A stretch of 64,000 nt of DNA from Nocardia crassostreae (lineage in GTDB: Bacteria; Actinomycetota; Actinomycetes; Mycobacteriales; Mycobacteriaceae), in the NCBI RefSeq assembly GCF_001613405.1, contig NZ_BDCH01000035.1:60484-124483 (forward strand). The letters run 5' to 3'. Positions within the stretch are counted from its first letter, which is position 1. Every line of letters starts with the position of its first letter. The notes beneath the pieces were generated by a model. The model had not been told where the DNA came from. It did not search any database and worked only from the letters and a program-made list of their open reading frames with translations. The position numbers and the translations under genes were made by a program. Positions 1 to 8,377 of the stretch are shown here, piece after piece.

Positions 1-23
1 GGCGCGGCGGAATCCAGCGTCAT
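1..23 (-). CDS. Start of next transporter gene, probably second oligopeptide ABC ATPase (partial)
   Basis: An ATG on the minus strand at 21-23 overlaps the stop codon of the upstream ATPase gene in the ATGA arrangement used elsewhere in this operon. Only seven codons (MTLDSAA) lie inside the window. In oligopeptide transporters the OppD-type ATPase is usually followed by an OppF-type ATPase, so that identity is inferred from position alone. Confidence 0.4.
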
Positions 24-820
24 CGGATCGTTTCCTTCACACGGGTCAGGGTCGGCACGGCGCTCAGCAGGCTGCGGGTGTAGGGCTCCTGCGCGCCGTC
101 GAAAAGGTCACCGCCACTGAGTTCTTCGACAATCCGACCCCGGTACATGACGTACACGCGGTCGCAATAGGCGGCGGCCAGATGCAGGTCGTGGGTGATG
201 AACAGGATGCCGAGATCCCGTTCGGCCCGCAGCGTCCGCAGCAGGGCCAGCACCTCGGCCTGGGTGGTGGCGTCGAGGGCGCTGGTGGCTTCGTCGGCGA
301 ACAGCAGTTTCGGTCGCGTGGTCAGGCAGGCGGCGATGACCACGCGCTGCAGCATGCCGCCGGACAACTCGTGCGGGTACTGCCGCATGCGCTGTTCGGG
401 GCGGCTGATGCCGACGACCGTGAGCAGTTCGAGCCCCAATGCCCGTGCCTCCCGAGGGGATATCCTGTGCACATGCACGAGTCGCTCGGTGAGCGAATCG
501 CCGATCCGCCGTACCGGATTGAGCGCAGCCCTCGGATCCTGCTGGATGAAACCCACGTCGTGGGAACGGATTCGGCGCAGTTGCCGGGCGTCGGCGGCCG
601 CGACGTCGGTATCGCAGATGCGCACCGACCCGGTGAGCTCGGCGGTGTCGTCGAGCAGCCGCAGCGCGGCGCGGGCGGTACTGGACTTGCGGGAACCGGA
701 TTCGCCGACCAGCCCGATGGTCTCCCCGCGCTCGACGGAGAGGTGCACGCCGTCGAGGATGCGCGTGCGCCCGCCCCGGGACCGGTAATCGAGGGTGAGT
801 CCGGAAATATCGAGAAGCAT
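20..820 (-). CDS. Oligopeptide/dipeptide ABC transporter ATP-binding protein (OppD/DppD-like)
   Basis: Cytoplasmic ATPase of a peptide importer. The order of motifs is typical: P-loop, Q-loop (FIQQDP), LSGGM signature, Walker B (LLFADEATSALD) and the switch His (ITHD). The start is the ATG at 818-820, which has GGAGG six bases upstream; a longer frame to 901 would run into the permease gene. The stop of the permease gene lies 4 bp before it, so the genes are one operon. Oddity: the P-loop reads GESGSRKSS, with Arg where Gly normally precedes the catalytic Lys. That change is expected to weaken nucleotide binding, so this may be a damaged subunit or a base error. The family call is secure; activity is uncertain. 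Confidence 0.88.
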   Translation of the reverse strand: MLLDISGLTLDYRSRGGRTRILDGVHLSVERGETIGLVGESGSRKSSTARAALRLLDDTAELTGSVRICDTDVAAADARQLRRIRSHDVGFIQQDPRAALNPVRRIGDSLTERLVHVHRISPREARALGLELLTVVGISRPEQRMRQYPHELSGGMLQRVVIAACLTTRPKLLFADEATSALDATTQAEVLALLRTLRAERDLGILFITHDLHLAAAYCDRVYVMYRGRIVEELSGGDLFDGAQEPYTRSLLSAVPTLTRVKETIR

Positions 821-824
821 GGCG

Positions 825-1682
825 CTACCTCCGTGCGGCGAGTGCGTCGGCGACTCGGACGCCGACGATATTGACGGCGACGACCACGGCGGCGATCGCA
901 AGCCCGTGGACGGCGGTCGGCAGGAACCGGCCCTGAATGATGGCGTCCTGGCCTTCCTGCACCATCAGCCCCCACTCCGAACTCGGCGGTTGCGCACCGA
1001 AACCCAGGAAGCTGAGCGTCGCCAGACCCATGAGCCCTTCACCGAAGAACACCACGAGATAGCCGAGCAGGGCGGGCGCCAGATTCGGGACGACGTAGCG
1101 CACGCACAGCGCGGCCGCGCCCACGCCCTGCACCCGGTAGGCGTCCACATACGGGCGGGCCATTTCCGAAAGCGCCACGCTGCGAGTGAATTTGGCGATC
1201 ACCGGTGTGTAGGCCAGGCCGAGCGCGATCACGGCCGTGGCCGGACCCTTGCCGAACACCGGGACCACCAGGACGACGAACAGCAGTCCGGGAAAGGCGA
1301 ACATGACATCGGTGATGCGGGCGAGCAGGGCGTCGAGCCAGCCGCCGGTCCAGGCCGCGATGGTGCCGATCGTGACACCGAGCGCGGTGGCGACCAGCAA
1401 CAGCGCCACCGGGCCGAGTAGCGTGGCACGGGCCCCGAACATCAAGCGGGACAGCAGATCCCGACCCAGCTGATCGGTGCCGAGCAGATTCTCGGCACTG
1501 GGCCCCGCCCAGATGGCGGAGAAGTCGATGGCATCCGGGCGGTGCGGCGCGAGCCACGGCGCGAACAGCGCGCCCAGCGCCACCAGCACCAGAAATCCCA
1601 GGGCCGCCGCGTACATCGGCCCGATGCGTTTCGCTTTCACCGCGGGTTCGTCGAGCAGGACGGGTGCGACTGTGGCGGTCAT
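825..1682 (-). CDS. Oligopeptide/dipeptide ABC transporter permease (DppC/OppC-like)
   Basis: Inner-membrane permease of 285 residues. An N-terminal membrane segment follows a short cytoplasmic leader; then comes the DppC-type N-terminal region (AIWAGPSAENLLGTDQLGRD) and a BPD-type permease domain with several hydrophobic helices. The EAA-like loop lies near LSEMARPYVDAYRVQG. The ATG start overlaps the stop of the dppB-like gene (ATGA), which indicates translational coupling. It should form the heteromeric channel with the DppB-like partner and receive peptides from the binding lipoprotein encoded upstream. Confidence 0.9.
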   Translation of the reverse strand: MTATVAPVLLDEPAVKAKRIGPMYAAALGFLVLVALGALFAPWLAPHRPDAIDFSAIWAGPSAENLLGTDQLGRDLLSRLMFGARATLLGPVALLLVATALGVTIGTIAAWTGGWLDALLARITDVMFAFPGLLFVVLVVPVFGKGPATAVIALGLAYTPVIAKFTRSVALSEMARPYVDAYRVQGVGAAALCVRYVVPNLAPALLGYLVVFFGEGLMGLATLSFLGFGAQPPSSEWGLMVQEGQDAIIQGRFLPTAVHGLAIAAVVVAVNIVGVRVADALAARR

Positions 1683-2623
1683 GCGGCATTCACCTTGATT
1701 CGTGGATCGAACAGCGGCAGCAGCAGATCGACCACCAGCGTGACGATCATGTAGGCCACCACCATGTACAGCAGCACCGCCTGGACGACGGCGAAGTCGT
1801 GGGCATTGATGGCGTCGACCAGCAGCGCGCCCACGCCGCTGATGCCGAAGACGCTCTCCACGGCGACGGTCCCCGCGAGCATGCTCGCCATGATCAGGGA
1901 AATCATGGTCACGATCGGCCCCCACGCATTGCGCAGCACGTGGCGGAGGATCACCTTCCGTTCGGAGAGGCCGAAACCGCGTGCGAATTCCACGTGCTCG
2001 GCATCGAACTGCTCGACCATGGACTGCCGGGTGACCCGCGAGACGATGGCCACCGCGCCGAGCGACAGGGCCACGGCGGGCAGGGGCAGATGGTGGACGC
2101 GGTCGAAGAACCCCTCGCCCGCACCCGCGACCGGAAACCAGCCCAGCCGGACCGAGAACTGCGAGACCAGCAGAATGCCGATCACGAACGACGGCACCGA
2201 CGCCGCGAGGGTCGTCGCCGCGACAATGACCGAATCGGTGGTCCGCCGCCTGCGCACCGTTGCCAGGACACCGAGCAGAATGCCGAAACCGGTGAAAAGC
2301 AGTGCGGCATAACCGACCAGCGACAGCGTATTGGGCAGGCGGCTCGCCATGAGATCGGCCACCGGCTGCCGATACCGCGCGGAGGTGCCGAGGTCGCCGG
2401 TGAACGCATTGCGGGCCCAATGCCAATACTGGTTCAGCAGTGGCTCGTTCAGGTGATATTGCGCCTCGATGGCGGCAATGCGCTCGGGTGTGGCCTCTTC
2501 CGGATTACCGATCAGGAAGGTCGCCGGATCGCCGGGCGCGGCGTACATGGCGGCGAAGATGAGGAACGAACTCACCACGAGGGTGAGGACCATGCCCGCG
2601 CAGCGGCGCAGTGCTCGTAACAT
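1679..2623 (-). CDS. Oligopeptide/dipeptide ABC transporter permease (DppB/OppB-like)
   Basis: A 314-residue permease with the DppB pattern: an N-terminal helix (MVLTLVVSSFLIFAAMY), the periplasmic APGDPATFLIG segment, and a C-terminal BPD domain ending LLPLFDPRIKV. The loop LSERKVILRHVLRNAWGP is the EAA-type contact for the ATPase. It starts 3 bp after the stop of the binding-protein gene and overlaps the dppC-like gene by 4 bp. All transporter genes are read from the minus strand as one unit. Confidence 0.9.
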   Translation of the reverse strand: MLRALRRCAGMVLTLVVSSFLIFAAMYAAPGDPATFLIGNPEEATPERIAAIEAQYHLNEPLLNQYWHWARNAFTGDLGTSARYRQPVADLMASRLPNTLSLVGYAALLFTGFGILLGVLATVRRRRTTDSVIVAATTLAASVPSFVIGILLVSQFSVRLGWFPVAGAGEGFFDRVHHLPLPAVALSLGAVAIVSRVTRQSMVEQFDAEHVEFARGFGLSERKVILRHVLRNAWGPIVTMISLIMASMLAGTVAVESVFGISGVGALLVDAINAHDFAVVQAVLLYMVVAYMIVTLVVDLLLPLFDPRIKVNAA

Positions 2624-2626
2624 TCG

Positions 2627-4257
2627 TTACCTCTTCTCGGTGCTGCCCAGGGCGACGGCCCAGGGGTAGTACAGGTAGGCCGCCGAGGAGGGCGCGCCGG
2701 TGACGGCATCGGACATGGCGAGCGTGGCCGGGCTCTGCACCACCGGAATCCACAGCGCGGCCTGCACCCAGCGCGCCTGCAGCTCGTTGACCAGCGCGGC
2801 GCGCGCCTTGTCGTCGACGGTTCGTTGCGCGAGTTTGACTTTCGCGTCGTAGGCGGGATCGCTGAAGCCGATGAAATTGACGCGCGCGGTCGAGGCGCCG
2901 TTCTTGTAGAAGCCGATGGGGTCGTTCTTGGAGATGTAGTACTCGTCGATCCAGAAATCGGCCTGCTCGCGCAGCGCCTTGTCGGTGTAGAAGTCGCCGT
3001 ACTGCTGCGGCGGCACGATCGTGATCTCGGCTTTCAGGCCGATCTGCTCGGCGGCGTCGACCAGCGCGCTGGCGATGACATTGCGGGTGGAGGTGCCGTC
3101 GCCCGCGATAACCAATGGCGGCACGGTATCCCGGATGTCCGCGATCAGCGCACGGGCCGCGGCGAGATCGGCAGCGGAGGGTTCCGCCGGTGCGCCGGTG
3201 AGTGCGTCGTAGGCGGCCTGGAAGACTTCGCGCTGATAGCCCCAGGCTCCCGAGCCCAGCGGGGTTTTCCACGGCTGCGCGATTCCGCCGAAGGGGGCCT
3301 TGGTGATTCCCGCGCGATTGAGGGCGAGTGACAGCGCTTGCCGGACCCGCTCGTCGCGTGCCGGTCCGCGGCCGGTGGTGAGCAGGGTCCAGGCATTGGT
3401 CGCGGGTCCCTGCGCGAGAGTGACATTGTCGGCGCGGCGCAGCGCGACGGCGGCGGCCGGTTCACCCAGAAAGGCGCCGTCGGCATCGCCGCTCATGAGG
3501 GAGTTCACCACCGCGGACTGATCGGCCCAGGTGAACACGATGCGCCCGATATTCGCGACTCGGCTTGCATCCCAATAGTTCTCGGCTTTGACGAGGGTGA
3601 CGCTGGTGCCCGGCTTCCACTCGGCGAGGCGGTACGGCCCCGAACACGCGTCCGGACTGGACGGGGTGCCGAAGGATTCGCCTTGCGCCTGGACCACGCG
3701 CGGATTCCAGACCACCCCGCCATTGCCCGCCATGGCCTGGAGGAAGGTCGCGTCGGGCTGTTTCATGGTGACGGTGATCTGTGTGTCGCCGGTCTTCTCG
3801 ATGGCCGCCACATTGGCGTATTCATCGGATTCGTCGGCCTCGTCACGGGCGTGGCGACGCATGCTCCACAGCACGTCGTCGGCGGTGATCGGGGAGCCGT
3901 CGTGGAAGCGGGCCTCGCGGCGCAGGGTGAACACGACATGGGTGTCGTCGGCCCACTCGGCTCGCGCGGCCAGCCGCGGCGCGGTGGTGAGGTCCGGCTG
4001 CACCTCCATGAGGCGTTCGCAGACATTGGCCAGCACTGTGTTTTCCTGTGCGCTGCTGTCGATATCGGTGTCGAAGGTGGTGGGTTTGCCGGGCAGCATC
4101 CAGGTCACCGAGTCGAGCGGGCCGGATGGGGAGCGGTGAGCGTGCCGAAGGCGATGTCACCCGTGCCCAGAGGCGGGGCGGAACAGCCGCACAGTGCGAG
4201 CGCCACGGCGGCCGCGCCGAGCGTCGCGCGTCGACGGGTGAAAATTCGGTCTTTCAT
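2627..4257 (-). pseudogene. Peptide ABC transporter substrate-binding lipoprotein, interrupted by a frameshift
   Basis: Family 5 (OppA/DppA-type) extracellular binding protein. The natural start is the ATG at 4255-4257: it encodes MKDRIFTRRRATLG, a hydrophobic stretch and a lipobox-like LALCGC, i.e. a lipoprotein signal. This frame meets TGA about 50 codons later, while the mature protein (MTWMLPGKPTTFDTDID onward, 493 residues to 2627) continues in another frame. Adding one C to the C4 run at 4128-4131 (minus-strand sense) restores a continuous product of about 543 residues. The mature part alone could start at GTG 4106-4108 but would have no export signal. Either a real null allele or a homopolymer error. 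Confidence 0.85.
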
Positions 4258-4266
4258 GGTGAAACC

Positions 4267-5451
4267 TCATCCGGCCGCGGCGGCGGGCATATCCGCGAAG
4301 CGGGAACCGGGGCCGTCGAAGACGTTCCACGGCAACTTCTCGTATTCGTTGGCGCAGGGCGTGCCATTGGTCAGGTAGTACTCGCCCGCGGTGAGATCCA
4401 CGCAGCTCGACAGCAGCGTCGACCAGTGCCGGACGGCCGGGCGGCGCTCGTCCGGATGGGTGCACAGGGATTCGGGATAGCCGAGATGATCCGACATGGC
4501 CGCCCGGATCCGGTCGCGCACGGCCGCACCGGTGGTGGCGTAGCGGACCCGGCCGAGCGTGCGCCGCGCCTGCGGGACCCGGATGAGCGAGTCCACCGAG
4601 ATCGGGCGGTAGCGCCCGGCCAGCTGCGGCGGGACGGTGCCCTGATAGTGGTTGCCGTGCACCAGAAGTCCGTCCTCGGGGTACAGCCAGCCGATGCCGT
4701 GCGGGGTGATCTCGAGGTCGATGGAGAATCCGGAGCGGTCGGTGAGCATGACATTGCCCGCAATGTGGGCGGGCGTGCGAGCCAGCACGTTCAGCGCGTC
4801 CGGCAGTTCGGTCTGATTCAGCGCCAGGCGCCGGATGAAGGTCTGCGGCACGCCGATCGCGGCGTCGAAGCGCCCGCCCAGACCGTTGGCATTGAGCGCG
4901 ATACCCGCCGAGTTGGCGCCGTGCCGCCCGATCTGCCCCGCCTCCACCTGCATGATCAGGGTGGGCAGCGGATCCTGCACGACGCGCAGCGCGACCACGG
5001 TGTCCTGCACCGCCGTTCGCCAATCCCAGTTCTGCCCGGCGTAGACGTGCCCGTCTCCGGCGGCGCCGTCGGTGAGCGAGAACGAGGTGCACCCGTCGGC
5101 GCTGTCCCGCTCGTCGTCCTCCTCGATCGGCGTGCGCGCACCGAGCCCGTGGTCGTAGATGATCTCCCCGCGCGCATTGAGCGCCATCAGATCGAGCTCG
5201 TCGCGGCCCGCCCCCGCCGCGACGCCACGCAGTTCGGTCAGTACGTCCGGCGCGACCTGCTCACACACCGGCACCCATCCGGCCGCCAACTCCCTGACCT
5301 GGCCCCAACTCAGCCCGGTCTGCTCGCGAAATGCCTCCTCGTAGTAGGCGATCGCCTTGTCGATGAGGTCGGCCGTGGCCGCCCCGTACTGATAACCACG
5401 CTCGCGCGGCGCCCCGGACACCTCGACGGTGCGAAGGGATAGCTGATTCAT
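4267..5451 (-). CDS. C45-family autoproteolytic acyltransferase/hydrolase (isopenicillin N acyltransferase-like)
   Basis: A 394-residue Ntn-hydrolase. The segment DGCTSF at residues 119-124 places the expected nucleophile at Cys121; in C45 enzymes this Cys becomes the new N-terminus after self-cleavage. Further family signatures are the QNWDWR motif and the later HGNHY segment. No signal peptide is visible, so it is probably cytoplasmic. Known relatives act on amide bonds of penicillins, peptides or N-acyl amino acids. It is first in the operon, 9 bp before the peptide-binding lipoprotein gene, which suggests it processes the imported substrate. The actual substrate cannot be read from sequence. 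Confidence 0.85.
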   Translation of the reverse strand: MNQLSLRTVEVSGAPRERGYQYGAATADLIDKAIAYYEEAFREQTGLSWGQVRELAAGWVPVCEQVAPDVLTELRGVAAGAGRDELDLMALNARGEIIYDHGLGARTPIEEDDERDSADGCTSFSLTDGAAGDGHVYAGQNWDWRTAVQDTVVALRVVQDPLPTLIMQVEAGQIGRHGANSAGIALNANGLGGRFDAAIGVPQTFIRRLALNQTELPDALNVLARTPAHIAGNVMLTDRSGFSIDLEITPHGIGWLYPEDGLLVHGNHYQGTVPPQLAGRYRPISVDSLIRVPQARRTLGRVRYATTGAAVRDRIRAAMSDHLGYPESLCTHPDERRPAVRHWSTLLSSCVDLTAGEYYLTNGTPCANEYEKLPWNVFDGPGSRFADMPAAAAG

Positions 5452-5557
5452 CCGGTTTCGATTCCTCGGTAATCCGACATGCGCCCCGGTCGCGGCAGTG
5501 GCGCGGAGGCGAGTCGCTGTGAGTGGAAGTACAATCTGTGGAATGGATGATACAGAT
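5452..5557. promoter_or_regulatory. Divergent promoter region with inverted repeat over the regulator start
   Basis: The short gap separates the C45/transport operon (minus) from the RpiR-type regulator (plus). TACAAT at 5530-5535 resembles a -10 box and lies 7 bp before the regulator ATG, suggesting a leaderless or near-leaderless transcript. The arms ATCTGT (5534-5539) and ACAGAT (5552-5557) form a 6-bp inverted repeat with a 12-bp spacer spanning that ATG. Autorepression by the regulator is an inference. Confidence 0.4.
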
Positions 5558-6445
5558 CACGGTGTTTTGGTAACAGCCGTTACGGAAAATTCCGGTCTGA
5601 CATTGTTGCGAGCCCGCGTGCGCGAAGCCTGGGAGGGCTTGTCGAAGGCCGAACGCACCGTCTCCGATCTGCTCGTCCACTCCACCGCCGAGCGCATCCT
5701 CTACGCCAGCGCCGCCGAACTCGGCACGGAGAGCTCCACCAGCAACGCCACCGTCGTCCGTACTCTCCAGAAGTTGGGCTACGCGGGCCTGTCGGACCTG
5801 AAACAGCAAGTGGCAGGCCCCTTCACCGCCGCCACCGCCCCCGAAGTCCGCCTGCGCCAACGCATAGACCACCTAGGCGACAACTACGACGCCATCAGCT
5901 CCGGCGTCTGGACCGAAGCCCTCGACCGCATAGAGTTGGCCCGAACCTCCCTGCGCCCCGACTTCATAGCCGCCGTGGTCGACCTGGTCCTCCGCACCCG
6001 CCGCACCCACACCTACGGCCTCGGCGCCTCCGCCATCGCCGCCGACCACCTCGCCCTGCGCCTCAACCGCATAGGCCACCCCGCCCGCCGCATAACGGCC
6101 GACGGCTTCCGCCTCCCCGACGAACTCCTGTTCATAGCCCCCTCCGACGTCCTCTTCCTCTTCGCCCCCGGCCGCATGATCCCCGAACTGGACGTCATCC
6201 TCACCCGCGCCCGCGACGTAGACGCCAAAGTCGTCCTCCTCAGCGACGACCCCACCGACCCCCTCGCCGACCGCGTCACCGTCCACCTCACGGCCCCCCA
6301 CACCCCCGCCGGCCTAACCGCCGAAGCCCTAACCTCCCTCCTGGTGAGCGACATAATCGTCCAAGCCGTCATAGCCGTAGCCCCCGACCGCGCCGTCGAG
6401 GCCTCCCACACCCTCACCACCCTCCGCTCCCGCATGGGCTACTGA
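5543..6445 (+). CDS. MurR/RpiR family transcriptional regulator
   Basis: About 300 residues from the ATG at 5543. The N-terminal HTH_6 domain is recognisable: LSKAERTVSDLLVHSTAERILYASAAELG followed by TSNATVVRTLQKLGYAGLSDLK. The C-terminal half is a SIS fold typical of sugar-phosphate sensing (TYGLGASAIAADHLALRLNRIG and later VVLLSDDPTDPLADRV). An upstream in-frame GTG at 5498 is less likely because it would remove the promoter-like TACAAT box. It is divergent from the peptide transport/C45 operon and is its probable regulator. Members of this family often control amino-sugar or muropeptide use. Oddity: the second half is rich in the rare Ile codon ATA. Confidence 0.85.
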   Translation: MDDTDHGVLVTAVTENSGLTLLRARVREAWEGLSKAERTVSDLLVHSTAERILYASAAELGTESSTSNATVVRTLQKLGYAGLSDLKQQVAGPFTAATAPEVRLRQRIDHLGDNYDAISSGVWTEALDRIELARTSLRPDFIAAVVDLVLRTRRTHTYGLGASAIAADHLALRLNRIGHPARRITADGFRLPDELLFIAPSDVLFLFAPGRMIPELDVILTRARDVDAKVVLLSDDPTDPLADRVTVHLTAPHTPAGLTAEALTSLLVSDIIVQAVIAVAPDRAVEASHTLTTLRSRMGY

Positions 6446-6620
6446 ACAATGACTCTCCGTGTCGCCCACCGGTTTACGACTCGACGGGTGATGTCAAGCT
6501 CGTATGCGTGGCGTGTCGGGTCGTTCGAACCGCCACAATAGGCAGGTGTTCAGGTGGGTTCAGACTGCCGCAGTCCGCTTAGCCGCTCGGGTGCAGCGCT
6601 CGGGTATCCGAGGGGCGAAT

Positions 6621-7553
6621 GTGACTGGACGCATCGCCTACTGTGTGCGGCGCCTCGCACTGTTTCCGACCGTCTTGGTGGCGGTTTTCGTTGGTGCGTT
6701 CATCGCGGTGGCGGCACAGTGGATCTTGCGTCGCGTCATCGGTACGAACCCGACCGCAGTAGCGGCACCGATCGATATCACGAGAGTCTCACTGACCATC
6801 GTTGGCGGAATCGGCGGTGTAGTCGTCCTTGTCGTCGCTTACCGACGCCAGCGTGACGTCGAACAGAGTCGCTTTGTCGACCGGTTTGGTGCTGCGGCCT
6901 CGCAGCTCGGAGACCGTGACGTTGCCATTCGAATCGCCGGGGTGTACGCGATGGCGGGTGCTGCCGACGAATCCGATGGGCTTCGCCGTCAGCAGTGCAT
7001 CGACGTCCTCTGTGGCTACCTGCGTCTTCCGTACGATCCAAGGCACGGCAGCAGTGGCCGTACCAAGTTGGTAACCACTGTCCCCCGCGTAGTCCAAGGC
7101 TGTGACCGCGGTGAGGTCGAAGAGCACGTCGAGTATCGACAGAACGACAGAGAGGTTCGCGACACTATCGTCCGTGTGATAACCGACCGACTCCGACCCG
7201 AAGCCGAATATAGCTGGTCGAAAAGCAATTTTGACTTTCGAACCGCATATCTCGAGGAAGCGGACTTCAGTCGTGTGACCTTTTCGAGCCTTGCGCGGTT
7301 CGGCAGAGTGACGTTCGCGAACGACGCGTGGTTCACAGATGCGCACTTCCCTGGCAACGCCTGGTTCACCCGCGCGAAGTTCCTGGCGGATGCCAGATTC
7401 GAGCGTGCGGTGTTCCGTCGTGACGCCTGGTTCGCACACGCCGATTTCGATGGCGTCGCGTGGTTCAAGGATGCGCGCTTCTGCGGCCTGTCCCGATTCA
7501 CGATGTCAGCTTCGGTGGCGGCGGCGAGTACCGTGGCGCAGACTTCGGTGTGA
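6621..7553 (+). CDS. Membrane-anchored pentapeptide-repeat protein, probably frameshifted near its end
   Basis: The N-terminus has two membrane segments (FPTVLVAVFVGAFIAVAA and VSLTIVGGIGGVVVLVVAY). A soluble linker follows (DRFGAAASQLGDRDVAIRIAGVYAMA), then a run of degenerate pentapeptide repeats, DAWFTDAHFPGNAWFTRAKF onward. GTG 6621 is preferred because GAGGGG lies just upstream; an ATG at 6504 is possible but lacks a ribosome site. Around 7500 the repeat pattern jumps to another frame (DVSFGGGGEYRGADFGVKRASF) that runs to 7672. One extra base would give about 350 residues. Function unknown; this architecture recurs in actinobacteria. Confidence 0.75.
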   Translation: MTGRIAYCVRRLALFPTVLVAVFVGAFIAVAAQWILRRVIGTNPTAVAAPIDITRVSLTIVGGIGGVVVLVVAYRRQRDVEQSRFVDRFGAAASQLGDRDVAIRIAGVYAMAGAADESDGLRRQQCIDVLCGYLRLPYDPRHGSSGRTKLVTTVPRVVQGCDRGEVEEHVEYRQNDREVRDTIVRVITDRLRPEAEYSWSKSNFDFRTAYLEEADFSRVTFSSLARFGRVTFANDAWFTDAHFPGNAWFTRAKFLADARFERAVFRRDAWFAHADFDGVAWFKDARFCGLSRFTMSASVAAASTVAQTSV

Positions 7554-7672
7554 AGCGTGCATCCTTCGCTGCGCCACGACGGTGGGGACCAGTTCCGCCG
7601 AGCTTTGACTGGGACCAAGATCCCGCCATCAACCCCGCGAACATCGAGCCCCGCCATTGGCCACCTTGTTGA
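7554..7672 (+). pseudogene. Out-of-frame 3' end of the pentapeptide-repeat gene
   Basis: This frame, open from before 7500, continues the pentapeptide pattern (EYRGADFGVKRASFAAP) and ends RHWPPC at the stop ending at 7672. It joins the upstream gene if one base is added near 7499-7501, in the TTCAC context. No independent start or ribosome site is visible, so it is read as the displaced end of the preceding gene. Confidence 0.55.
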
Positions 7673-7773
7673 TGTTTGCTGTAGCCGGTCTGCAAGCTGG
7701 CTTCTGGACGCTGCGGCCCCGGCTGCCTGATTCTCCGGGGCCGCAACGCTCGGAGCGGCTCAGCCACGTGCGG

Positions 7774-7944
7774 TCAATGACGGAATTTCAGCCACAGCCC
7801 GCCGACGGTGATGATGAACAGCGTGGCGGCTGCTATGACGCGCGGCTCACCATGGGTGATATCCACCAGCACGAGCATGCTCGCGATGATCAGAAAGAGG
7901 ATGCAACCGTCGATGAGCACATGGCGTAATCCGCGGCGCCGCAC
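7774..7944 (-). CDS. Small two-helix membrane protein
   Basis: A 56-residue product starting at GTG 7942-7944 with a basic leader MRRRGLRH. Two hydrophobic segments follow (CILFLIIASMLVLVDI and VIAAATLFIITVGGLWL), ending KFRH. The positive N-terminus, two helices and short basic tail fit a genuine membrane peptide. The frame stays open upstream for about 45 codons with no better start, and no clear ribosome site precedes the GTG, so the start is uncertain. Function unknown. Confidence 0.5.
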   Translation of the reverse strand: MRRRGLRHVLIDGCILFLIIASMLVLVDITHGEPRVIAAATLFIITVGGLWLKFRH

Positions 7945-8377
7945 TGGCTGGCCGGTAGATGGGGGATCCGCCGGATCAGGGAGTCCATTGGCCCAGGAAT
8001 CGACTGGACCGAGGATTCGGCTGGTGAAGGGTCTTCCGGATCGCTGGCCTCTGGGGGCATTATCAAGTGGGCCGCCTCTCTATGTGTGTCCAAGTCCCGG
8101 GCCGATCGGCAGCCCGACCTGCAAACCGCGGTTGCCGATCAGCTCCGGAGCGGCAACCGGATGGTCGTCCGCATCTGAAATTCAATGTTGCAGACAGGTT
8201 TTTGGTCCACCCCTGAAAACTTGCTGAGCTCAAATTTCCCGCCTGTCCACCGGTTATCGGCTGGCTGCAACGGTTTTCGGTCGCAAATCGCTGGTTTCTC
8301 ATGCGCCTCAGCGAGGTTTCGGTCACACTATTGCCCGCAAAGGGGGATCAAGCGACTGTTGACCGAAGGAGAAGTCT
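7945..8377. other. Non-coding interval before the large HTH-like gene
   Basis: About 430 bp with no convincing gene on either strand; short open frames here lack codon bias and ribosome sites. The last bases carry GAAGGAG at 8364-8370, the ribosome site of the following gene. Confidence 0.4.
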
